Source: SZUA-254 sp031379665 (GTDB taxonomy: Bacteria > Bacteroidota > Ignavibacteria > UBA10030 > SZUA-254). From it: a stretch of 27,442 bases of DNA. The position numbers were made by a program, and so were the translations under genes. Under the pieces are notes generated by a model. That model was not told the DNA's origin. It worked only from the letters and a program-made list of their open reading frames with translations, and made no database searches. The stretch is from contig JANNFI010000018.1 in assembly GCA_031379665.1 (NCBI GenBank), positions 1-27,442 on the forward strand, in the 5' to 3' direction. Every line of letters begins with the position of its first letter. The stretch's first letter is position 1. Below, piece after piece: positions 20,772 to 27,442 of this stretch.

Positions 20772-22067
20772 CTACGAGATCCCCACCCGCTTGAAGATGT
20801 AATCCACGTTCGAGAGCGCCTTCTTCGGATCGAACGCTGCGTCGAGGTCCTTTTTGGTAAGGAGTTTTTTCACTTTGGGGTCGGCGGCGATGAGTGTCCG
20901 GAACGGCTTCTTCGTCCGCCAGCACTCCATCGCGCTCTTCTGCACGATGGCGTAGGCGTCCTCCCGCTTCATCCCCTTGTTGGTCATCGCCAGCATCACC
21001 GCCTGCGAGTGAACGAGCCCGTGCGTCAGGTCGATGTTCTTCCGCATGTTCTCAGGGTAGACCAACAGCTGGTCGACGACCTTCGTAAACGTGGTCAGCA
21101 TATAATCCAACAGAATGCAGCTGTCCGGTATGATGACCCGCTCCACCGACGAATGCGTGATGTCGCGCTCGTGCCAGAGGGCGACGTTCTCCATCGCCGC
21201 GAGGGCGTTCCCACGAAGGATGCGCGACAATCCGGCCACGCGTTCACAGGTGATGGGGTTGCGCTTGTGCGGCATTGCCGATGAACCTTTCTGCCCCTTC
21301 GAGAAATACTCCTCGGCCTCGAGAACCTCGGTCTTCTGCAGGTGCCTGATTTCGGTGGCGAACTTCTCGAGCGAACTCGCGATGAGGGCGAGGGTGGTCA
21401 TAAACTCCGCGTGCCGGTCGCGCTGGAGGATTTGCGTCGAGATCGACGCGGCCTTCAGCCCGAGTTTTTCGCAAACGTATCGTTCCACCGACGGGTCGAT
21501 GTGTTCGTAGGTCCCGACCGCGCCCGAGATCTGGCCGACCGAGATCGATTCGAGGGCGTGTTCCAGGCGCACGATGTTTCGCCGCGTCTCGTCAAACCAT
21601 AAAGCCAATTTCAACCCAAACGTGGTGGGTTCGGCGTGGATGCCGTGGGTCCGGCCGATCATCACCGTCTTCTTGAACTCCTTCGCGCGGCGCTTCAAGA
21701 CACCCGAGAGCGCGGCGAGGTCCTTGAGCAGCAATTCGGCCGACTGCTTCATCTGGATCGCGAGGCCGGTGTCGAGGACGTCGGACGACGTCATCCCGAG
21801 GTGGATGAACCGCGATTCGGGGCCTACATACTCGCCCACGTTGGTGAGAAATGCTATCACGTCGTGTTTGGTTTCGCGCTCGATCAACTCAATACGTACC
21901 GGATCGAACTTTGCCTTCTTCCTGATGACCTTCACCGCCTCGGGAGGCACGATGCCGAGCTTCGACTGCGCCTCGCACGCGAAAATCTCGACGTCGAGCC
22001 AGGCCTGGAACTTCGCGCGTTCCGACCAGAGGTCGCCCATTTCCTTCCGGGTGTACCTGGCGATCAT
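20772..22067 (-). CDS. purB: Adenylosuccinate lyase
   Basis: A 431-residue member of the fumarase/aspartase superfamily that splits SAICAR and adenylosuccinate, two steps of purine synthesis. Visible are FIHLGMTSSDVLDT, GRTHGIHAEPTTFG with the catalytic His141, and the superfamily signature GSSAMPHKRNPI (261-272) with the catalytic Ser loop. The length is typical of the bacterial PurB of this subgroup. Its ATG overlaps the degP stop by ATGA. Confidence 0.95.
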   Translation of the reverse strand: MIARYTRKEMGDLWSERAKFQAWLDVEIFACEAQSKLGIVPPEAVKVIRKKAKFDPVRIELIERETKHDVIAFLTNVGEYVGPESRFIHLGMTSSDVLDTGLAIQMKQSAELLLKDLAALSGVLKRRAKEFKKTVMIGRTHGIHAEPTTFGLKLALWFDETRRNIVRLEHALESISVGQISGAVGTYEHIDPSVERYVCEKLGLKAASISTQILQRDRHAEFMTTLALIASSLEKFATEIRHLQKTEVLEAEEYFSKGQKGSSAMPHKRNPITCERVAGLSRILRGNALAAMENVALWHERDITHSSVERVIIPDSCILLDYMLTTFTKVVDQLLVYPENMRKNIDLTHGLVHSQAVMLAMTNKGMKREDAYAIVQKSAMECWRTKKPFRTLIAADPKVKKLLTKKDLDAAFDPKKALSNVDYIFKRVGIS

Positions 22068-23317
22068 TCCGGCCGCCTTTCGAGCTGGATGGAGACGTTC
22101 ATCAATTTTTTCTCGCGAAGGATTTTCAGCTTCAACACGTCGCCGGCACGCCGTTCGGAGAGGATCGCGATCAGGGTCTCCTCGTCCTTCACCGGTTCAT
22201 CGTTCGTTTCCAAAATAATATCGCCCGGTTTGAGCTTCGCCGTCGCGCCCGGGCTCCCCGGCTGAACCTCGCTGATAATGACGCCTTCGGCCTTCTCCAG
22301 GTCGAAGTAGCGCGCCACACGCGCGTCGACCGTCTGTACCTTTACGCCGGTCCAGAAGTTCCGCTCGATCTTCCCCCTGGTGCGCAGCTCCTCGACGATC
22401 TTTTTCACCTTGTTGATCGGGATGGCGAACCCGAGACCGATGCTCCCCTGGTTTGGCGTGTAGATGACGGCGTTCACGCCGATCACTTCGCCGAGCGTGT
22501 TCACGAGTGGCCCGCCGCTGTTTCCGGAGTTGATCGACGCGTCGGTCTGGATCATGTTCCGGTAGTAGCGGTCTTCGTTCGCCTGGAGGTTCATCCCGGT
22601 GGCGCTCACGACACCGACGGTGACGGTCGGCTTGTCGCTCACATCGAAGAGCCCGAACGGGTTCCCGAGGGCGATCACCCACTCGCCGACGATGATGTCG
22701 TCTGAGTTGCCGAGCGGGATGTAGGGGAATTCCTTCCCCTCGATTTTAAGGAGCGAAATGTCGGAAACAAGGTCGGTGCCGACGAGGTTCGCGCTGTACT
22801 TCTCTTTGTTGGTGAGCGTGACGGTGATGGTCTTGGCGTTGCCGGCCACGTGGTCGTTGGTCAGGATGTACCCGTCGGGCGAGATCAGGAATCCCGACCC
22901 GAGTCCCTTCACTTCCTGCCGGTAGGTGCGGTTGCCGCCGAAGAACTGGTTGAAGAAAGGGTCGTTGCCCCAGGGGTTCAAGGCCCGGTATTCGCGGACT
23001 TCGGTGACGTTGATGCCCACCACCGCGGGGCTCGTCGCGGCCACTACGCGGGTGATGGCGTTCGAGCGCTGTCCGTAGAGCTGGTTCGAGAGGGAGTCGC
23101 GGGTGGCGCCGCTTGACTGGCCGTCCTGGTAGGTGGTGGGGGTCCAAACGGGTTTCGTGCCCGATTGCCCCGCCCCGTCAGCGCCCGTCGCGTTTTCGCC
23201 GGCGGCACCGCTCCCCGCGCCAACGGCTGCGACGTCGGCGCCGTAGTATCGCGACGCCATCCAGAAGCCCGAACCGATCGCCGCGAGGAACAACAGCATC
23301 CATCCGATGAATTTCAT
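22064..23317 (-). CDS. DegP/HtrA-type serine protease with one PDZ domain
   Basis: A 417-residue envelope protease (S1C family). An N-terminal hydrophobic segment (residues 4-21) anchors or exports it, followed by a Gly/Ala/Gln-rich linker to about residue 75. The trypsin-like domain has His156 in TNDHVAG, Asp186 in VSDISLLK and Ser267 in NSGNSGGPL. One PDZ domain spans about residues 320-412 (EVQPGSPGATAKLKPGDIIL). It would degrade or refold misfolded envelope proteins. A single PDZ suggests a DegS/HhoA-like layout. It starts four bases after tktC and overlaps purB by four. Confidence 0.93.
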   Translation of the reverse strand: MKFIGWMLLFLAAIGSGFWMASRYYGADVAAVGAGSGAAGENATGADGAGQSGTKPVWTPTTYQDGQSSGATRDSLSNQLYGQRSNAITRVVAATSPAVVGINVTEVREYRALNPWGNDPFFNQFFGGNRTYRQEVKGLGSGFLISPDGYILTNDHVAGNAKTITVTLTNKEKYSANLVGTDLVSDISLLKIEGKEFPYIPLGNSDDIIVGEWVIALGNPFGLFDVSDKPTVTVGVVSATGMNLQANEDRYYRNMIQTDASINSGNSGGPLVNTLGEVIGVNAVIYTPNQGSIGLGFAIPINKVKKIVEELRTRGKIERNFWTGVKVQTVDARVARYFDLEKAEGVIISEVQPGSPGATAKLKPGDIILETNDEPVKDEETLIAILSERRAGDVLKLKILREKKLMNVSIQLERRPE

Positions 23318-23321
23318 ACGC

Positions 23322-24281
23322 TCACCCCTTCTTGCGCTTCAACACCTTTCTCACGGCGCGGACAACGTCGTCCTTCGCAATGCCGTATTTCATCATCAAT
23401 TCAGCCCCGCCGCCCGATTCGCCGAACGTGTCGTTCACCGCGACGAACTCCATCGGTGTCGGGATCGTTTCGGCGAGCACCTCGGCCACGGCCCCGCCCA
23501 GCCCGCCCTGCCGCTGGTGGTCCTCGGCGGTCACGATGGCGCCGGTCTCCTTCGCGGCCTTGACGATGGCGTCGCGGTCGATCGGCTTGATGGTGTGCAT
23601 ATTGAGCAGGCGCACGCTGATGCCTTCCTTCGCGAGCTCTTCCTCGGCGAGGATCGATTCCCACACCTGGAGCCCGCAGGCGATCACGGTCACGTCCTTC
23701 CCCTCGATGAGCGTATTCGCCTTCCCGAACGTCATCGGAGTCGCGTCGTCGGTGAAGACCGGCGTGTTGTCCCTGAAAAACCTGATGTAGATGGGATGGT
23801 TCCAGCTCATCGTCGCGCGGATCATTTTCCGCGTTTCGAGGTAGTCACAGGGGGTCGCCACCGTCATATGCGGCAGCATCCTCATGATGCCCATGTCCTC
23901 GAGCGACTGGTGCGTGGCGCCGTCGGGCCCCACGGTGATGCCGCAGTGCGACGCGCAGATCTTGACCGGGACTCTGCTGTAGGCGATCGACTGGCGGATC
24001 TGGTCGAAGGGCCTTCCGGTCGCGAACTCGCCATACGCCGAGGCGAACGGGATCTTGCCGGCGACCGCCAGACCCGCGGCGGTGCACATCATATCCTGCT
24101 CGGCTACTCCTACACTGATAAAGCGGTCTGGGAATTCCTTCGCGAAGAGATCGGTGCGGACCGATCCGGTGACGTCGCCGCCGAGGACGACGACGTTGGG
24201 GTTTTCCCTCCCCAGCTCGACGAGCATTTCGCCGAACCCGAGCCGGGTGGCCTTCAATTCGCGCGAGACCAATTTCGTCAT
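23322..24281 (-). CDS. Transketolase, C-terminal subunit
   Basis: A 319-residue protein with the pyrimidine-binding and C-terminal domains of transketolase. Glu61 in ISVGVAEQDMM is the residue that activates thiamine diphosphate; ASAYGEFATGRPFDQIRQSI and the final domain (VIACGLQVWE, TAEDHQRQGGLGGAVAEVLA) are typical. The start was put at 24281, where ATGA overlaps the N-terminal subunit gene. Both subunits are needed for the two-carbon transfer of the pentose phosphate pathway. Confidence 0.93.
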   Translation of the reverse strand: MTKLVSRELKATRLGFGEMLVELGRENPNVVVLGGDVTGSVRTDLFAKEFPDRFISVGVAEQDMMCTAAGLAVAGKIPFASAYGEFATGRPFDQIRQSIAYSRVPVKICASHCGITVGPDGATHQSLEDMGIMRMLPHMTVATPCDYLETRKMIRATMSWNHPIYIRFFRDNTPVFTDDATPMTFGKANTLIEGKDVTVIACGLQVWESILAEEELAKEGISVRLLNMHTIKPIDRDAIVKAAKETGAIVTAEDHQRQGGLGGAVAEVLAETIPTPMEFVAVNDTFGESGGGAELMMKYGIAKDDVVRAVRKVLKRKKG

Positions 24282-25198
24282 GCCTTCACCTCCGCTACAA
24301 TTGAAGCCTTCTCCCATTCAAATTCGATGAAGTCGCCGAATTTCGTCGGCGGCAGTTCCGAGAGCGCCTGCTTCGCCTGTTCCTCGTTCGGCGGCATTCC
24401 GTGCCACTTGTAATTGTCTTCCATGAACGACACGCCCTTCCCCATGAACGTCTTCGCGATGATCACGGTCGGCTTGCCCTTGAGAGCCTTCGCCTGTCCC
24501 ACCGTTTCGATGAACTGTTCGATGTCGTTCCCGTCGCACTCCAGGACGTGCCACCCGAACGCCGCCCATTTCTCGGGAAGCGGTTCGAGTTCCATCACCT
24601 TGTCGGTGCGGTTGTCGATCTGACAGAAATTCCGGTCGACGATGCCGATGAGGTTGTCGACCTTGTGGTGGCCGGCGGTCATCGCCGCCTCCCAGATCTG
24701 GCCTTCGTCGAGTTCCCCGTCGCCCATCAGGCAGAACACGCGGTTCGGCTTCTTGTCGAGGCGCAGGCCGATCGCACAGCCGACCGCGATCGAGAGGCCC
24801 TGCCCGAGCGCGCCCGAGGCGATTTCGATTCCCGGCACGCCGTGAGTGTACGCGGGCGCGGGATGCCCCTGCAGGCGGGTGTTGATCTTTCGCAGTGTGG
24901 AGAGTTCCTCGATCGGGAGGAATCCGCGGCGCGCGAGCGTCGCGTACCAGACCGGACAGAGGTGCCCGGCCGAGAGGAAGAAGTAATCGCGCTCCGGCAT
25001 CGTGGGCCGCGCGGGGTCGACCTTCATGATATGGAAGTAGAGGCTCGCGAAAATGTCGGACAATCCGAGCGGGCCGCCCGAGTGTCCCGATTTCGACAGG
25101 AGCAGCATCTTCATCAGATCCCGGCGGATCTGGCGCGCCATCTCGGGGAGTTCCCGGACGGTCAGGCTGGGCTGGCTGGGATTGTTGTCGGGCATCAT
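24278..25198 (-). CDS. Transketolase, N-terminal subunit
   Basis: A 306-residue thiamine-diphosphate-binding half of transketolase. His39 in SKSGHSGGPLG and the cofactor motif GDGELDEGQIWEAAM (159-173) with Asn190 in VDRNFCQID are present, as is GIEIASGALGQGLSIAVGCA. It ends in a four-base overlap with the C-terminal subunit gene and starts in a four-base overlap with plsY. The split form is common in archaea and in several bacterial phyla. Confidence 0.93.
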   Translation of the reverse strand: MMPDNNPSQPSLTVRELPEMARQIRRDLMKMLLLSKSGHSGGPLGLSDIFASLYFHIMKVDPARPTMPERDYFFLSAGHLCPVWYATLARRGFLPIEELSTLRKINTRLQGHPAPAYTHGVPGIEIASGALGQGLSIAVGCAIGLRLDKKPNRVFCLMGDGELDEGQIWEAAMTAGHHKVDNLIGIVDRNFCQIDNRTDKVMELEPLPEKWAAFGWHVLECDGNDIEQFIETVGQAKALKGKPTVIIAKTFMGKGVSFMEDNYKWHGMPPNEEQAKQALSELPPTKFGDFIEFEWEKASIVAEVKA

Positions 25199-25812
25199 CG
25201 ATCTTCAGCTGAGGATGAGAAAAACTGTGAGATGATTTTAAAGTGTCCGAAAAGGATCAGGAGCGCCATCCATATCGAGAGCCAGACGATGTCCCGCGGC
25301 TCGACGCCCGACACAAGGGCGCGCATGATGTCATCCGGTATGGCGGCAAGGATGGCGGGCATCGCGATTGACGTGGCGATGTTCCCGATATGGATGTTTC
25401 GACGGAGCGCGTAGGCAACGACGAAGCCGATGATCCATACAGCTGATATCACCCAGCCGAGCACGAGGCTGACGCCGAGCGTCGTCGCAAGTCCCCTCCC
25501 CCCCTTGAAGCCGATCCACGGGGAATAGTTATGGCCGAGGGTAGCGCCGATGCCGGCGACCGCCATCAACCAGAACTCGTCGCCGAAAATCAGGCCGGCA
25601 AGGACGACCGCTGCCGCCGCCTTCAGGAGGTCAATGCCCAGGACCACGAAGCCCAGGGCCCGTGAGTTCGTGACCTCGTAGACGTTCATCATTCCGACGT
25701 TGCCGGTGCCTTCATTCCTGATGTCCAGCTTCTTCCTCCATTTAATGAGAAGATAGGTGGTCGGAACGGAGCCAACGAAGAAGCCGAAGATAAGAGGGAG
25801 AAAGTATTCCAA
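25195..25812 (-). CDS. plsY: Glycerol-3-phosphate acyltransferase PlsY
   Basis: A 205-residue inner-membrane protein with about five to six helices that acylates glycerol 3-phosphate from acyl-phosphate, the first step of phospholipid synthesis. Motif 1 reads RNEGTGNVGMMNV (usually GSGNxGATN), motif 2 is GHNYSPWIGFKGGRGLATTL, and motif 3 lies near the C-terminus. The start is uncertain: no ATG suits, so TTG 25812 (EYFLPLIFGFFVGSVP) was taken; another TTG lies at 25872. It leads the tightly packed minus-strand gene run and overlaps tktN by ATGA. Confidence 0.88.
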   Translation of the reverse strand: MEYFLPLIFGFFVGSVPTTYLLIKWRKKLDIRNEGTGNVGMMNVYEVTNSRALGFVVLGIDLLKAAAAVVLAGLIFGDEFWLMAVAGIGATLGHNYSPWIGFKGGRGLATTLGVSLVLGWVISAVWIIGFVVAYALRRNIHIGNIATSIAMPAILAAIPDDIMRALVSGVEPRDIVWLSIWMALLILFGHFKIISQFFSSSAEDR

Positions 25813-25886
25813 ATTAGGTCGTTTTAGGGTCGGACAGACGGAAAAAATACATAAAAAGAGGGAAACTTCCAATAAATCACGTGGGA

Positions 25887-25922
25887 CAATCCGTGGCGCA
25901 ATCCCTGGCGTACTCCGTGGCG
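25887..25922. repeat. 12-bp tandem repeat, three units
   Basis: Units CAATCCGTGGCG, CAATCCCTGGCG and TACTCCGTGGCG follow each other without gaps, and a fourth degenerate unit starts CACTCC. They lie between the divergent plsY and larB genes and could be a regulatory protein site or simple slippage. Confidence 0.75.
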
Positions 25923-26036
25923 CACTCCCGCCGGCTTCCTTGATTCTCCTCGCGGAAAAGGGTATATTTCCCCGCTTCTTTTGAGTGCCACGCAGTCTCC
26001 TTCACCCATCATTCAGTCCGGAAGTGTGATTGTAGA

Positions 26037-26789
26037 GTGACCAAGACGGAAATAACACGCCTCCTGAAAGAATTCAAGAAGGGGAAAATTTCGGAACCTG
26101 AGGTCGTACGGGCGATCGCCTCTCTTGGGACGGAATCACTCGGATTTGCTTCGGTCGACCACCACCGCCAGTTGAGGCACGGGTTCCCCGAAGTAATTTT
26201 CTGCCAGGGGAAGACCCCCGCGCAAGCCGCGACGATCGCCGAAAGCGTCAGCCGCGGTGGAAAGCCGCTGCTGGCCACCCGCGCGAGCGTGGAGCATTTC
26301 GGCGCAGTGATGAAGAAGGTCCCGAAGGCCGCCTACAACGACGCGGCGCGGACAATCACCGCCAACGAACCGAAGAAGCCCCGCGACCCGTCGAAGCGGA
26401 TTCTCATCGTATCGGCCGGAACCTCAGACCTGCCCGTGGCCGAAGAGGCCGCCGTCACCGCGAGAATGTGCGGCAACGCCGTGGACACGCTCTACGACGT
26501 CGGAGTCGCCGGCCTGCACCGCCTGCTCTCGAAATCGGACCTCCTCCTGAAGGCGAACGTGATCGTGGTGGTCGCCGGGATGGAAGGCGCCCTGCCGAGT
26601 GTCGTCGGAGGGCTCGTGGACGTTCCGGTGATCGCGGTGCCGACGTCGATCGGGTACGGCGCGAGCTTCGGCGGGGTAGCCGCCCTTCTCGCGATGCTCA
26701 ACTCGTGCGCGAGCGGCATCACGGTGGTGAACATCGACAACGGCTTCGGCGCGGGATACGCGGCGAGCCTGATCAACGGACGACGATAA
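26037..26789 (+). CDS. larB: LarB, pyridinium-3,5-biscarboxylate mononucleotide synthase
   Basis: A 250-residue protein of the LarB family. LarB carboxylates the pyridinium ring of nicotinate adenine dinucleotide and releases AMP, the first step to the nickel-pincer nucleotide cofactor of lactate racemase-type enzymes. The C-terminal PurE-like domain is clear: ILIVSAGTSDLPVAEEAA, VVVAGMEGALPSVVGGL and VPTSIGYGASFGGVAALL, then INIDNGFGAG-like sequence. The start is GTG 26037 with a weak upstream site. No larC or larE is visible in the window, so the rest of the pathway must lie elsewhere or be missing. The next gene starts 14 bp after its stop. Confidence 0.92.
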   Translation: MTKTEITRLLKEFKKGKISEPEVVRAIASLGTESLGFASVDHHRQLRHGFPEVIFCQGKTPAQAATIAESVSRGGKPLLATRASVEHFGAVMKKVPKAAYNDAARTITANEPKKPRDPSKRILIVSAGTSDLPVAEEAAVTARMCGNAVDTLYDVGVAGLHRLLSKSDLLLKANVIVVVAGMEGALPSVVGGLVDVPVIAVPTSIGYGASFGGVAALLAMLNSCASGITVVNIDNGFGAGYAASLINGRR

Positions 26790-26803
26790 CCCAGGATAGT
26801 CCA

Positions 26804-27442
26804 ATGCTGACCGACATCAAGAAAATCAAGTTCCACGAGAACATCCTCGGCACCCTCGGCAACACCCCGCTCGTCCGGCTGAACAAGGTGACCAAGGGTT
26901 ACCGCGGGCATTTCTTCGTGAAGGTCGAATACTTCAACCCGGGAGGGTCCGTGAAGGACCGCATCGGCGTCGACATGATCGAGGACGCCGAGCGCGAAGG
27001 GCGCCTGAGGCCGGGCGGCACGATCGTCGAATCCACGTCCGGGAACACCGGGATGGGCCTGGCCATCGCCGCGGCCATCAAGGGCTACAAGTGCGTCTTC
27101 ACGATGCCCGACAAAATGAGCCTCGAGAAGATCCGGCTGTTGAGGGCCTTCGGCGCCGAGGTGATCATCACCCCGACGGCCGTCCCCCACGACTCTCCCG
27201 AGAGCTACACCGAAGTCGCCAAGAAGGTCGTCCGCGAGACGCCCAATTCGATCCTCGCCAACCAGTACTTCAACCCCCGCAACCCCGAGGCGCATTACCG
27301 GACCACCGGCCCCGAGATCTGGGATCAAACCGGCGGCCAGATCGATTATTTCGTCTGCGGCGTGGGCACCGGGGGAACAATATCCGGCGCCGGTAAATAT
27401 CTCAAGGAGCAGAACCCGAAGGTCAAGGTCGTCGGCGTCGAC
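26804..27442 (+). CDS. Cystathionine beta-synthase/cysteine synthase, 5' part
   Basis: The frame runs from ATG 26804 to the window end without a stop: 213 residues of a PLP-dependent beta-family enzyme. Visible are LGTLGNTPLVRLNKV, the PLP lysine in FNPGGSVKDRIG, the substrate loop ESTSGNTGMGLA, MPDKMSLEKIRLLRAFGAEV and the phosphate loop GVGTGGTISGAGKYL. The TMPDKMS and ANQYFNPRNPEAHYRTTGPE segments resemble cystathionine beta-synthase more than CysK/CysM, so transsulfuration from homocysteine and serine is favoured; a CBS-pair domain, if any, would lie beyond the edge. An AGGA lies eight bases upstream. It is probably cotranscribed with larB. Confidence 0.9.
   Translation, partial: MLTDIKKIKFHENILGTLGNTPLVRLNKVTKGYRGHFFVKVEYFNPGGSVKDRIGVDMIEDAEREGRLRPGGTIVESTSGNTGMGLAIAAAIKGYKCVFTMPDKMSLEKIRLLRAFGAEVIITPTAVPHDSPESYTEVAKKVVRETPNSILANQYFNPRNPEAHYRTTGPEIWDQTGGQIDYFVCGVGTGGTISGAGKYLKEQNPKVKVVGVD

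Overview
The window looks like a piece of a GC-rich bacterial chromosome, most probably from the Bacteroidota/Chlorobi side of the tree (an Ignavibacteria-like organism). This is an inference from gene content: a transketolase split into two genes, a tamB-tamA pair, a lysine 6-aminotransferase, an AGCS symporter, and weak or absent Shine-Dalgarno sites at many starts. No rRNA, tRNA, CRISPR array or plasmid replication gene was seen.

Left part (1-8.3 kb): an accessory zone of lower GC. It opens with the start of an unidentified minus-strand gene and a XerD-like tyrosine recombinase that holds all its catalytic residues but is cut by one in-frame TAA. Its upstream region carries two unusual repeat pairs. 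Then come small toxin-antitoxin (TA) loci, all on the plus strand: brnTA, phd with a truncated toxin, a lone phd, hicBA, higBA, and a second phd with a truncated toxin. Minus-strand genes sit between them: an eight-helix membrane protein, a secreted VOC/glyoxalase-like protein (with a decayed relative 2.4 kb away) and an AGCS-type amino-acid:cation symporter. An ORF6N-like gene scrap containing a perfect 33-bp palindrome lies upstream of higBA.

Middle (8.3-12.5 kb): lysine 6-aminotransferase with a clear intrinsic terminator, a secreted clan GH-A glycoside hydrolase with an N-terminal Ig-like domain, then a DUF2283 gene overlapped by a partner frame that has no usable start codon, and a hicB-like gene broken by an amber codon.

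Right part (12.5-27.4 kb): core chromosome. Minus-strand genes run plsY, tktN, tktC, degP/htrA-like, purB, a DUF4258 toxin with a YgiT-type zinc-finger antitoxin, an aldehyde dehydrogenase, tamB and tamA. Many are joined by ATGA overlaps or gaps of a few bases. On the plus strand at the far right are larB and a cystathionine beta-synthase/cysteine synthase gene that runs off the window.

The genes suggest lysine breakdown (aminotransferase plus aldehyde dehydrogenase), outer-membrane biogenesis (TamAB), envelope quality control (DegP), phospholipid, purine and pentose-phosphate metabolism, and an exceptional load of TA loci. Nine TA or TA-like loci occur in about 21 kb. Five of them are damaged or incomplete; in three the antitoxin survives while the toxin is gone or cut short.
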